A DNA stretch of 25,223 nt from a virus, in the IMG/VR virus record IMGVR_UViG_3300010354_000584, positions 1-25,223 of that record, one strand, 5' to 3'. The notes under the pieces are model-generated. The model was not told the origin of the DNA, ran no database searches, and saw only the letters and a program-made list of their open reading frames with translations. How positions within the stretch are numbered: position 1 is the first letter of the stretch; the number at the start of each line of letters is the position of its first letter. Shown in pieces: positions 15,633-25,223 of the stretch. The position numbers were made by a program, and so were the translations under genes.

Positions 15633-18600
15633 TTAAATAGTAAATTGTTTTCTCAATGACCCATTATCTCTAAGACCATATCCCTTTCTTTGTATGGTTG
15701 GGAAGGTTGATAATCCAGAGTCCACTGTTAGGCCAGTTACACCTATGGAAATATTTGTTAGTCTACTTTCTATATTTGAAAGCATTCCCCAAGAGAAATT
15801 ACCTACTGGATTTTCTATGGTTCCATAAGTAGATATTCCAGTAATATTGGAATTTGATTTAATATTTGCAGTTATTGCCGCATTTGGACCATCTTTTACA
15901 ATGCTGTGAATATAGTAAATATTATCAACATATTCGGTACCAACATTAACTACAGAAGAATCAGAAGAATCAATAGAAGTCAATCCAGATCCAACATTTG
16001 TGTTAAACACATAAATCGGATATCCATTATTTAAATCAAAGAATGTTAATGCGCTAGTTTTTCTTCTTACGAAGAATTTTATTGCCAATGGGTTTCCATT
16101 TGTACCACTAGTAGTAGTAATTCCTGTAATAATTCCCGAGAATCCCCTAGATATTTGAGTTAAACTGCTTGGACGAACTAGTTTTATTTTTTCATAATTA
16201 ACTTCAGGTAGAGGAATAATAGTTTTTGGTGGGTTACTTTGTAAATATCCAAACCCTGGATTGTTAATAGTATATCCAGTAATAGAACCATTAGTAATAG
16301 TAACGCTAGCTTCTGCAGTAGTTCCTATACCAACACCAATAGATTTTGGTGCAGAAATTTTAATTTGTAACGGTGAAGATTGAGTGTAACCATTTCCAGA
16401 ATCTACTATCGTTAAAGAACTGATTGTTCCTGCAGCAGATACATTGGTAGTTATTTTCGCCTCACTTGGATTTGTTCCACTTACAATTAATACATCATAT
16501 TCATTAATTTTAACATTAAAATCATTTTCTTCATAATCAAATAATTCTACGTTATCCACAAAAATAGCAGAACTATTTTCATTAAAATCTTTTATAATTT
16601 TTGCAGTTGGATATACTTGAGATTCTATAGAATCTCTAGTTTTGTATACATAATCTCCATTAATTAATAGATCCTCTTTTTGTTTTTGCCAATCAAAATA
16701 TCTATAATTGTCTGGATCAATTCCTGGACCAGAATAAAGATTAGTTTGAATGACATCTGATTGTACAATATCTTCAACTATTCTTGGATCTTGATAATCA
16801 GTATTTTCTGAGTAAGTAGTTCCATTAACCTGTACCGTATCTCCAATCTTTATAGTTTCAAATATATTGACAAAAGTACTATCTTCATTTCTTGTACCTC
16901 TATAGAAAAATATAGATACATTTGCTGACGGTTTTGGTGGTTCAGTGAAGATAAAGGATGATCCACCTTCAAACTGGTATGCATCTCCTGGTTCTTGGAG
17001 AACTCCATTTATAAAGATTACTAATACTGAGTTTAAATCAATATCTGGACCATTTTTCTCATCTTTCTGGAAACTTAACAAGTTTCCATTATAATATAGT
17101 GGAAATCTCTTTCTGTTGCCATCCTGTAAATTTTTGATAGAATCAATATAATCTAGTTCTCCAAATTGCCAAGAAGTAAATGAATCTGAGAATGTATCCA
17201 AAACAGTTAAGTTAAATTCATTAATAGGAGAATTTAATCTTCTATCGGTAACTAATCCAACAGGTTTTATGACATCACCAATTTGGAATCCATAACCTGC
17301 TCTTGCAATTCTAAAATTAGTAACTTGGAAGTATGTGGATCCTATTCCGGTTGTGGCAAGACCGCCAACTTCGACACTTACTAATAAATTTTTTCCAGTT
17401 TCTGAGGTATTTCCTATTCCTCTTCTAAAAACTCCTACGGTAGGTAAATTTTCATAAGATGGTTCAGAGACCAATATAGTTGGTTTGACATATCCACTAC
17501 CAGGAGTAACAACATTAAACGATAGAGTTCCACCTGCCCCAACATTGGCAGTTATAACTGCCTCTGTCCCTGCGTGCAGAGGATCTGTAATGCCGATGGA
17601 AACTGGAGACCTATATCCAGATCCAATTATGTCTGTCGTGCCTAGACCAACCGATACAACCGCTCCTGTGGAGTTGTTCAAAACTGCTGTTACAGATGCT
17701 CCGACAAGGGGAGCATATCCAAGACCTGGAGTTGATCCGAGTGAAACAATTAAACCACCTCTAGGTAGTTGATTTTGATTAACATCAAAATCTGAGTAAA
17801 TAACCTGTCCATTTGAGGAGGTTATACCACTAAACATAACGCTGGTAATACCTGCATTAGATTCATACGTATAATTATTTCCAATATTATTCTTCGTAGA
17901 TGGAGTTTGGAATATACCGTTAATAAAGAGAACTCCACTTCCAGTTTCAATTCCTGTTGTGTTTATTCCTTGAACTGTCAGTGTGTAAGAAGATCCAAGA
18001 CCAGTAAATTGATCGGATATATCATCATATAGTAAGTTGTTAGTATAATTATTGCGGAGGAAAATTCTTCCACTGAAAGATGAGGTGGGGTAAGGTAAAT
18101 TACTAAAGTCTCTTCTTTCTCTTGCACTTCCTCTTGGAGGTTGTGTGAAGTATATTTTACTTGATTTTAAATTAAAAGATCCTCTGTAAACTCTGACTTG
18201 AGTTCCATCGGTGTGTGTAGTTGCTACCGTTCCAACATGTCCTCGGTTAACATAAACTATATTGTATGAACCAGATTCTGTAATTGGTCCAGTGGAGGTT
18301 GTTCCAAAACCTGAGGATATAACCTGAACATATTCGTCATCGATTTTAAGCAGGTCTCCAGAACTAATTGAAGATATTCCACTTAGTGCAAAATAGTTAG
18401 TTGTAACTCCTATTTGGCCACCATTATTGGCGAGGAGGAAAAATAGTGGAGTATAAGATAGTGGTTTTTGAACAACTCCATCAATAGAAATTACAGATTT
18501 TTCAAATTGCTTATACATTTCTAATGAATGGGCATTACCTTCTCCAGTAGAAGTAAATGTAACATATATCCCAGCAAGAGAATAGTCTCTCCTTGTGGAT

Positions 18601-21600
18601 AGTCTAAATTGATCATCATCTATTTTAATTGCATATACTTCCTGAGGAAGTATATTAGTTACAATTCCTACAGAATTTGCAGTCGATCCTATTCCAACTG
18701 AAGACTCTCCTACCCCAACGAAAGTAGATTTTGCTTCATATATTAATCTTTCACCAGTATTAAAGAAGTGGTCTTTAATTGATATTATTCCAGTTTCTTT
18801 ATCTAAAATCGAAGGATCACTTGGATTAAAAACTTTCCTAAAAATTGGAATTCCTTTATATTTGAGATCAAAGTCGACTTTATTTGCTCTTGGGCCATTT
18901 AATCCATCATATGCTGCTAATTTAACACTCTCTAAAACATTTCCATATTTTAAAGTGCTGTTAGTTCCCAAAGATTCATTTTCAAAATCATTGAAAGTGT
19001 ATAATAACTGATTATAACTTTGTATTGTAACTATACCAACAATTCCATTATCTGGATAGAACGATATTTCTGTATATTCTCCAGAATATTTTGCACCAAA
19101 TGTTCCTATACCTGTTTCTGAATTTGATGAGATAAATGGATACTGAGTTGTGTATAAGTCATATCCATCTTGAAGACACATTAATTGATGTATGGAACTA
19201 GTTTTTCCACAAGAAACTCTAATTAAAGATTTTGTTCCTGTTATTTCATTTGTTTTAAATTTAAATACTGTTGATATTCCTGAAGATACCACATAATTTG
19301 ACTCAAAACGTGCAGATCTTTCACTTCCTTCTGGTTGTCCTGCATAATTAAATCTATAAGTTCCGATTCCAGATGCTGTAGAACCAAAACCAACTATATT
19401 TGCATTAACTAAAATTTTAGTGTTTATATTATTAGTTACTTTGAGTTTTAAAACCCCAGATTCTAACACTGAATCAAAAGTTGCAATATAATTTGTTGAT
19501 AATCCAACAGTATCATCAAAATAATACTCTGCAAGATAAGTATTAGTTTTATCCGTATCAACAACAACCTCAACAAAGTTGAAATTAAATCTTACCGTAT
19601 CAAAAACAAATATATTAGCAACTAAACCGTTATTTTTGGTAATTGGGAAAGATATTAAATTGGAAGTTGTTCCTATTCCGACAGATGTACTTACTCCTAT
19701 TAAATCGATACATCCTATTGATTCTGTATTAATTCCTATTTTTTTAGGATCTAAGTTGTCAAAATAAGTTTGGACATACTTAATATCGTAATCAGTATCA
19801 AATGGATCCTGTGGAGTAAATCTAAGAGTCTTTGTGTTATAATCATCAACTTCTCCTGTAATTTCACCCAATCTATTTTCGGAAGTTTTTAAGGAAGTTT
19901 TTTCAAGAGAGAAAATATTTTTATCATAGAATAAAACAACATTCTCACTTAACTGATAAGTGTTATTAGTTATATCATTTATTTGTACAATGTACTTAGA
20001 GAATAAAGTATCTTCCAAGTATGTGTAAACATTTGTAAATAAATCTCTGTCATTAGATTTATTTGAGAATTTCCCACTTACATCATCTACTTTTAAAACT
20101 CTATTAGATGAACAACTAATATAATCAGTTAATGTTAAATTATTAAACTTCAAGTATCTAGATTTATTACCCAAAACATCATAGTCTACTGAATATGAAT
20201 AGTTTTTGTTAATATCGACACTAGATTCTGCTACAACATCCAATATAATGGATTGACTTGAAGTTGCTCCATAAGAAACAAAACTACCTTTAGATTCAAT
20301 TTGAGTATCTGCAAAGTTTTTTAATCCAGAAATATGAACCAGATTATTAACTGGATTTATAAATTCACTGTATTCTATAGGACTCTTAATACTATAAGAT
20401 AGATTCTGATAGTAATCATTATCCTGAACAACCTGGAATAATTCATTTAGTTTTCCAACCTCATTAGACCATCCCAATGAAGATGTATTTGAATAATTAA
20501 TTTCAAATTTGGATTCGTTAAGTATAATATTGACTACAGTGGATAATGCTCCAGATTCTTTTCCTCTTAAAATATTACCACTTTTTATTTTATATAAATC
20601 TAAACCAGAAACTCTGACATATGCATCTTTACTTTCTTCTACAATTAAATCAATTTCTATAAATCCATTCCCAAAGTTACAGTAGAGACTTTCTCCCTTT
20701 CTAAATTTAGAGAAAACCTGATTTGCAACAACAGATGGATAATTTTTCTTATTTACAATAATTGCATACCCTAACTGACTTGTTTTTGCTATGCCAGGAT
20801 CTGTAGTTACGCCCGATAAATTATATTCTAAAACCGCTGGGTTTGTGTTTAAAAATGAGGTAACTTTAAAGAAATTATATCCATAGTCTGTAGAATTAAG
20901 TCCATCACCAAAAGTGCTGTCTTTTTGGATATTTTCTACGAATATTTCATCACCAACTTCAAATGGTGGATTTATAAATCCAGAAATAATAGGAGTAACC
21001 AATGTACAAGTTACAATTCCACTAGAAGAACTTTGTACGGAATTTATTCCTATACCGTTTGAATTATTAACAAAAACAACCTGGTGATTTATTGATTCTA
21101 GTCCTTTTATTTCAGAATCTAAGTTTATTTTACTAATAGATCCAGATTTAATTTCACATGATAATCCATCACTGTTGACAATTTCATCTGTATATGGATT
21201 TTTCAGTAGAACTGATGGACTTGAAGAATACCCAAATCCACCATCAGTTATTTCAAAATCTTTTATTTCTGTTGAATTACTAGTAAATATAATTGATGGG
21301 ATAGAAGCTTCAGGTCTTAATGTATTATCTGAAGGATAATCAAATCCTTGATCTAATATTAAGTATTCATTAACTCCACCAATGCTTGAAGTATTGATTA
21401 TAATACTAGCATCTCTACCCAAATCTGAGTTAGATCCATCAAAAATAGGCAATTCATTATATTTAAATTGAGTATTTGTAATATTTAAATTATAAATTCC
21501 TCCTTTAGCGGTTTTTGAACTAGTTGAGTAATTTAGAATATCGCAATTCTCATTAGAGTAGAATAATTTATTTGGTACTGAAGGAATATTAAATACAAAT

Positions 21601-24600
21601 TCTGTAGATCCTATTCCAGATACAGTAAAAGATCCATTACAAGAGTTACTGACAAATCTAATAGATGCAGAATGAATAACATCGCTATCAATTTGGATTG
21701 GATATCCATCTTTAATCAAATTATAATAAATTTTTTCTGGAATATTTGAAGAATATTTTAAACTATATGATGCAGTAGAAGCTACACCTGGAGTTCCAAC
21801 GCCAATAAAGTTTACTTCTGTTGATAATCCAACGGAATTAAATTCTTTGTTAAACTCAGAATCATAAAAAAGTTTTAACTCATATCCAACTAAACTAGAA
21901 TCTGAAACATCAAAAAGTACAGTATTATTTCTTTCCGTTACTATTTCTGGATTAACTAAACTTATTTTTTGATAAGACCCACCTGTCGATAAAAACTTTA
22001 TAACATTTGGATATTGTCTTTGTGTATCATAGTATGTTTCGCAAAGTTGAATATTATTATCATCAATTTTATACACAAAATAACCATTAGATGATATTCC
22101 ACTTATTGGTGTATCATCATATGAATAAAAAACTTTATTTCCAGTTTCAAAACTATGACCCTCTAAATTTATACAATTTTTAGATAAAATGACATTACTG
22201 GAACTAAAATTAGTAGTATTTACTAATAAGGACTTTGATAATGGATCATAACTAATTTTAACCGAAGAAGATGTTCCTATACCAACAGTATCATTTGATG
22301 CTAATTTAAGATCAATTATGTCTCCAGAACTTAACCCGTGATCCTCTATCGTGTAAATTTTTCCTACATTTTTTTGAATCTCACATTTTATTTGTGGATA
22401 GTTAGTTTCAATAGAATAATCATATTCTATCGGTATTGGTCCAAGTAAAAACAATCCATTAGACGTAAAAGCACTATCAAGAGATGTAGTTATTCCTATC
22501 AAGTCTTTCGATTTATTAATAATATAAACATTTTCTTCTAATGTTGATCCATTTAATAAAGTAAAAGATGCTGAACTTGGTGTATTTGAAACTATTATCG
22601 GAGATCTAGTCGCTACTTTTCTCAAAATAGCAGAATCTCCAGTTTTGAATGGATGATTCTCTATACGAATAGACTGAGTTGGAACTGATATTGTCTTAGT
22701 GACATCACCAATAGTTTGTTGAAGATCTATTCCTATTCCCGAAGTTGTTCCAATCCCTGCAGATTGTGATGGATTGAAATAGATTTTATTATTAATTTTA
22801 GAATTAAAATAATTGGTATTTGATTGAATTGTAAATCTATTAGGTAAAACTGTAAGTAAATCTGATGCTGTGTGTGCATATCCAACATCAGATCTCTTAA
22901 CTCTTAAAATTGATCCTTGATCAAATATGTTTAAAACAGATAGTAATTCATTCCCTATACTCAAAGTACTTCCAACTGAAACTGTAGGTGGTATTTTAGA
23001 AACATAAATGTCTTCAACTTTTTGTGGAGTGACGTTTGATGTCATATCACTCAACAGAGTAATTTGTTCAACTCTTAAATTGCATATCTTTTCTCCATTC
23101 AAGGAAGACAAATAAGTGCCAATTCCAGTTAATGTAATCCTATCGTAGTCTAATAAGTTCACATAAGGTTCATAATAACCAGTAATATAATTTGAAGACC
23201 ATTCAAGAACAACATTTTCATATTTTTGCGTAGAGATCTCTAAACTAGAAATATCTTTACCTTCCAATTTAGAAACAGTGCTAGTTAGTTGGCCACTTTC
23301 ACTATCGGAAACTTTAAAATAACAAATGTCTCCAACTCTATAATCTGTACCCGGATTAATAATGCTAAATGAACTTACTGTACCTTTTGTTGTAGACTTA
23401 ACTTCTGTTAATTGCTTAGATATTTCACTAGACTCTGTATAAAATTCATAATCAGAATTTTCTTCATTTATTTGATATGGGAAGGTATTTCTTATCAAAT
23501 TGGAGTTATTAAAGTCAAAACTTTGATCTAAACTCCAATTTTCTTCAATTTTTTTGGATCTATAATATGGTCCTATGAAGTAAGGATAAGTAGATTTAAA
23601 TGACGATGTTTCTTCATCTGGAATAGATGAAACAAAGTATGCATAAATTCCATCGGGAAATTCTGGAGTCCTACAATATCTTCCATTATACTGATCTAAA
23701 TCGCCTGATCCTGCAAATACATAATCTTCGGCAAAAAATCCAGCAGGAAACTCATAAGGTCTATTATAAATTCCCGCATAAGATAAAATATATCCAGAAG
23801 AAAGTTGTTTTATTGCTGAGTTTTTATCATAAGGATCAGAATATCCATATGGACCATATATTGGATTTCCATCATATGCCCATCCAATTATTGGTGAATG
23901 CTTATTACCATCATCATTCAATTGTTCCGCCAAAGTAGGCGTATATGCCGTTAAAGAATATTGTAAATTATTCAAAGAATTATTAAAATATTCATCTCCA
24001 AACCGATAATGATTATCAAGAGACAAAAATCTTATTCTGGGATTTAATATTGCATCACTTCCAGATGATATTACACTTATGCTGGTAGTTTCTTGTACAT
24101 ATCCATAACCAGGTTTTATCACAATAACACTTTTTAACTTGTTATTTACAATTACTGGGCGTAAAATACATCCAGTGCCTTCACCATTTATTTTTAATTT
24201 TGGAGTAGAATAATAATATTGTCCCGCAGAAAGAACATTTACCTTTACTATCTTTCCATCTTTAACAAAAGGAGATACTTGTGCGTATTCTCCTGTTTTT
24301 ATTTTTACAATAGGTTTTTTTTCAAAATTTAAAACATTAGATCCATAAGAAGTTCCATTTTCATATAAATTTACGTACTTTATTGGTCCAGTAACAACAG
24401 GAATCGCTACTATGTTACTGGCATTAGTAAAACTAGAACCATATGAAACAGTTACATTAACTTCAATCTGAGGATATCTGAAGATATGATAGTCAGTTCC
24501 GATCGAAGACAATTCAACATATTTCTTTCTTTCAAAGTTTTCTTTGTTTAAATTGAACTTGTCAGTTCCAGCATCACATACTTTAAAATAATCATCATCT

Positions 24601-25223
24601 ATTTTTCTTACAAAATAATAGTTTGATGTGGATAATCCAGAAATTTGTGTTCCGGTATGTTCATATGTAACAATGTCCCCATCATTGAAATGGTGAGATT
24701 TGGAAAATATATTATTAAAGCTTGTTGATATTCCTGAAGATTTTACATATATTTTATGATTAGAGTATCCTTCACCAGGATTTAGAACTTTTATTTCAGA
24801 TATAACTTTTTTTTCTGTTGTTCTAAACTTATGAATTCCCCCACTAACTTCTGTACTAAAACCTATGGTATTGATTCCCGAACTATAATCATTAAAAGAT
24901 GAATATAGTTTTACTGTTCTTGGATTAACTACTTGGGCATAATAATATGATCCATTACTCAATGTATTTGAAGTTGCGTTTGATCCTAAAAAAGTTCCAA
25001 TGCCAACTTCAGTATTTCCATTACTATCATAAATGATTTTATCACCACTGCTAAAATAGTGATTAGAAATAAAAGTTATAGTCTCACCAGTGATTGGATC
25101 TATTCCACCATTATCTGTCAAAAATCTAGCATCAAATTCAACTTCTCTATATCTTTTTTCGATAACTGGACTAATTATTGCATTTTTTCCATTTCCTCCA
25201 GTAATAACTACAGATACTACACC
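15633..25223 (-). CDS. Giant baseplate-region virion protein (gp7 position), 5' partial
   Basis: The frame is open from the window edge to TAA at 15633-15635, giving at least 3196 residues. A TTG at 25119-25121 is not the start, since reading continues through it for 34 more codons (GVVSVVITGGNGKN and so on). The gene precedes gp8, the place of T4 gene 7 (1032 residues), but residue-level similarity to gp7 is not evident. The protein is a chain of beta modules: H-x-F-x-x-G-D units with a YxFVxxIDDD strand (at least six), GxGYxxxP units (about ten), three RGxxGTxxxHxxG units, a VFINGVLQEP unit near 17000 and a degenerate YHYH-like domain near 23600-23900. The C-terminus (FSWGMLSNIE, GLSTFPTIQRKGYGLRDNGS) matches the closing signature I recall from cyanomyophage giant structural proteins. 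A baseplate-periphery role is inferred. Confidence 0.88.
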   Translation of the reverse strand, partial: GVVSVVITGGNGKNAIISPVIEKRYREVEFDARFLTDNGGIDPITGETITFISNHYFSSGDKIIYDSNGNTEVGIGTFLGSNATSNTLSNGSYYYAQVVNPRTVKLYSSFNDYSSGINTIGFSTEVSGGIHKFRTTEKKVISEIKVLNPGEGYSNHKIYVKSSGISTSFNNIFSKSHHFNDGDIVTYEHTGTQISGLSTSNYYFVRKIDDDYFKVCDAGTDKFNLNKENFERKKYVELSSIGTDYHIFRYPQIEVNVTVSYGSSFTNASNIVAIPVVTGPIKYVNLYENGTSYGSNVLNFEKKPIVKIKTGEYAQVSPFVKDGKIVKVNVLSAGQYYYSTPKLKINGEGTGCILRPVIVNNKLKSVIVIKPGYGYVQETTSISVISSGSDAILNPRIRFLSLDNHYRFGDEYFNNSLNNLQYSLTAYTPTLAEQLNDDGNKHSPIIGWAYDGNPIYGPYGYSDPYDKNSAIKQLSSGYILSYAGIYNRPYEFPAGFFAEDYVFAGSGDLDQYNGRYCRTPEFPDGIYAYFVSSIPDEETSSFKSTYPYFIGPYYRSKKIEENWSLDQSFDFNNSNLIRNTFPYQINEENSDYEFYTESSEISKQLTEVKSTTKGTVSSFSIINPGTDYRVGDICYFKVSDSESGQLTSTVSKLEGKDISSLEISTQKYENVVLEWSSNYITGYYEPYVNLLDYDRITLTGIGTYLSSLNGEKICNLRVEQITLLSDMTSNVTPQKVEDIYVSKIPPTVSVGSTLSIGNELLSVLNIFDQGSILRVKRSDVGYAHTASDLLTVLPNRFTIQSNTNYFNSKINNKIYFNPSQSAGIGTTSGIGIDLQQTIGDVTKTISVPTQSIRIENHPFKTGDSAILRKVATRSPIIVSNTPSSASFTLLNGSTLEENVYIINKSKDLIGITTSLDSAFTSNGLFLLGPIPIEYDYSIETNYPQIKCEIQKNVGKIYTIEDHGLSSGDIIDLKLASNDTVGIGTSSSVKISYDPLSKSLLVNTTNFSSSNVILSKNCINLEGHSFETGNKVFYSYDDTPISGISSNGYFVYKIDDNNIQLCETYYDTQRQYPNVIKFLSTGGSYQKISLVNPEIVTERNNTVLFDVSDSSLVGYELKLFYDSEFNKEFNSVGLSTEVNFIGVGTPGVASTASYSLKYSSNIPEKIYYNLIKDGYPIQIDSDVIHSASIRFVSNSCNGSFTVSGIGSTEFVFNIPSVPNKLFYSNENCDILNYSTSSKTAKGGIYNLNITNTQFKYNELPIFDGSNSDLGRDASIIINTSSIGGVNEYLILDQGFDYPSDNTLRPEASIPSIIFTSNSTEIKDFEITDGGFGYSSSPSVLLKNPYTDEIVNSDGLSCEIKSGSISKINLDSEIKGLESINHQVVFVNNSNGIGINSVQSSSSGIVTCTLVTPIISGFINPPFEVGDEIFVENIQKDSTFGDGLNSTDYGYNFFKVTSFLNTNPAVLEYNLSGVTTDPGIAKTSQLGYAIIVNKKNYPSVVANQVFSKFRKGESLYCNFGNGFIEIDLIVEESKDAYVRVSGLDLYKIKSGNILRGKESGALSTVVNIILNESKFEINYSNTSSLGWSNEVGKLNELFQVVQDNDYYQNLSYSIKSPIEYSEFINPVNNLVHISGLKNFADTQIESKGSFVSYGATSSQSIILDVVAESSVDINKNYSYSVDYDVLGNKSRYLKFNNLTLTDYISCSSNRVLKVDDVSGKFSNKSNDRDLFTNVYTYLEDTLFSKYIVQINDITNNTYQLSENVVLFYDKNIFSLEKTSLKTSENRLGEITGEVDDYNTKTLRFTPQDPFDTDYDIKYVQTYFDNLDPKKIGINTESIGCIDLIGVSTSVGIGTTSNLISFPITKNNGLVANIFVFDTVRFNFNFVEVVVDTDKTNTYLAEYYFDDTVGLSTNYIATFDSVLESGVLKLKVTNNINTKILVNANIVGFGSTASGIGTYRFNYAGQPEGSERSARFESNYVVSSGISTVFKFKTNEITGTKSLIRVSCGKTSSIHQLMCLQDGYDLYTTQYPFISSNSETGIGTFGAKYSGEYTEISFYPDNGIVGIVTIQSYNQLLYTFNDFENESLGTNSTLKYGNVLESVKLAAYDGLNGPRANKVDFDLKYKGIPIFRKVFNPSDPSILDKETGIISIKDHFFNTGERLIYEAKSTFVGVGESSVGIGSTANSVGIVTNILPQEVYAIKIDDDQFRLSTRRDYSLAGIYVTFTSTGEGNAHSLEMYKQFEKSVISIDGVVQKPLSYTPLFFLLANNGGQIGVTTNYFALSGISSISSGDLLKIDDEYVQVISSGFGTTSTGPITESGSYNIVYVNRGHVGTVATTHTDGTQVRVYRGSFNLKSSKIYFTQPPRGSARERRDFSNLPYPTSSFSGRIFLRNNYTNNLLYDDISDQFTGLGSSYTLTVQGINTTGIETGSGVLFINGIFQTPSTKNNIGNNYTYESNAGITSVMFSGITSSNGQVIYSDFDVNQNQLPRGGLIVSLGSTPGLGYAPLVGASVTAVLNNSTGAVVSVGLGTTDIIGSGYRSPVSIGITDPLHAGTEAVITANVGAGGTLSFNVVTPGSGYVKPTILVSEPSYENLPTVGVFRRGIGNTSETGKNLLVSVEVGGLATTGIGSTYFQVTNFRIARAGYGFQIGDVIKPVGLVTDRRLNSPINEFNLTVLDTFSDSFTSWQFGELDYIDSIKNLQDGNRKRFPLYYNGNLLSFQKDEKNGPDIDLNSVLVIFINGVLQEPGDAYQFEGGSSFIFTEPPKPSANVSIFFYRGTRNEDSTFVNIFETIKIGDTVQVNGTTYSENTDYQDPRIVEDIVQSDVIQTNLYSGPGIDPDNYRYFDWQKQKEDLLINGDYVYKTRDSIESQVYPTAKIIKDFNENSSAIFVDNVELFDYEENDFNVKINEYDVLIVSGTNPSEAKITTNVSAAGTISSLTIVDSGNGYTQSSPLQIKISAPKSIGVGIGTTAEASVTITNGSITGYTINNPGFGYLQSNPPKTIIPLPEVNYEKIKLVRPSSLTQISRGFSGIITGITTTSGTNGNPLAIKFFVRRKTSALTFFDLNNGYPIYVFNTNVGSGLTSIDSSDSSVVNVGTEYVDNIYYIHSIVKDGPNAAITANIKSNSNITGISTYGTIENPVGNFSWGMLSNIESRLTNISIGVTGLTVDSGLSTFPTIQRKGYGLRDNGSLRKQFTI
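23590..23900 (-). other. YHYH-like domain within the giant gp7-position protein
   Basis: The segment reads HSPIIGWAYDGNPIYGPYGY, then YNGRYCRTPEFPDGIYAYFV, then TYPYFIGPYY. Order and spacing follow the YHYH family (DGFPIYGPYG, then G..H/R.T.DG.YHYH, then YPY..G). The name-giving YHYH is YAYF here, so both histidines are missing. Metal or ligand binding like that of classical family members is therefore uncertain. Confidence 0.75.

Noticed and set aside
23627-23938. 103-codon plus-strand open frame
   Set aside because: It is antisense to the YHYH-like domain, has low-complexity His/Tyr/Gln-rich translation and no ribosome-binding context; AT-rich antisense frames are expected.
25119-25121. 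TTG as start of the giant gene
   Set aside because: The frame stays open for 34 more codons to the window edge and those codons read as the same kind of beta-rich protein, so the true start is outside the window.

Overview
The window is a block of virion-structure genes from a T4-like (tevenvirus-type) contractile-tailed phage. It most resembles the marine myoviruses that infect cyanobacteria (Prochlorococcus/Synechococcus) or SAR11. The evidence is the T4 order of recognisable gp8, gp13, gp14, gp15 and gp16 homologues, AT-rich DNA (about a third G+C by eye), and several small-domain families (DUF4815, DUF5661, DUF5872 and DUF6321 types) that I recall from marine T4-like phages. All names are from memory and pattern; no search was run. 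The host cannot be fixed from the window.

Every credible gene is on the minus strand, so the locus reads from high to low coordinates. 15633-25223 is the 3' part of a giant baseplate-region gene in the position of T4 gene 7; its start lies beyond the window. 14050-15606 is gp8 (baseplate wedge) and 6371-14044 a 2557-residue DUF4815-type virion protein where T4 has genes 9-12. 6169-6369 and 6012-6182 are two small overlapping genes; the second is only 56 residues but has a strong Shine-Dalgarno. 5634-5975 is a small beta-rich protein. 4764-5594, 3382-4764 and 2585-3382 are gp13, gp14 (neck) and gp15 (tail terminator), joined by two one-base TAATG overlaps. 2155-2565 is gp16 (small terminase). 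517-2142 is a basic, cysteine-paired mosaic protein of small domains, 201-515 a small protein with a T4-type capsid-targeting leader, and 1-197 the start of another virion protein.

The two giant genes fill about two thirds of the window. The products should work together as baseplate wedge and appendages (gp7-like, gp8, DUF4815 protein), neck and tail completion (gp13, gp14, gp15) and DNA packaging (gp16). The 541- and 104-residue genes look like head-internal or virion-delivered proteins. T4-type late promoters (TATAAATA) lie just before gp8 and before the 113-residue gene, as expected for late expression. There is no non-coding gap longer than about 40 bases, and I see no tRNA, CRISPR, insertion sequence, integrase or intrinsic terminator.

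The most interesting parts are the mosaic protein between gp16 and the next virion gene, which looks like a string of two-cysteine modules ending in a fused capsid-targeting-like domain; the I-x-E leader on its neighbour; and a glycine-rich beta-repeat module that recurs inside gp14, gp8 and both giant proteins.
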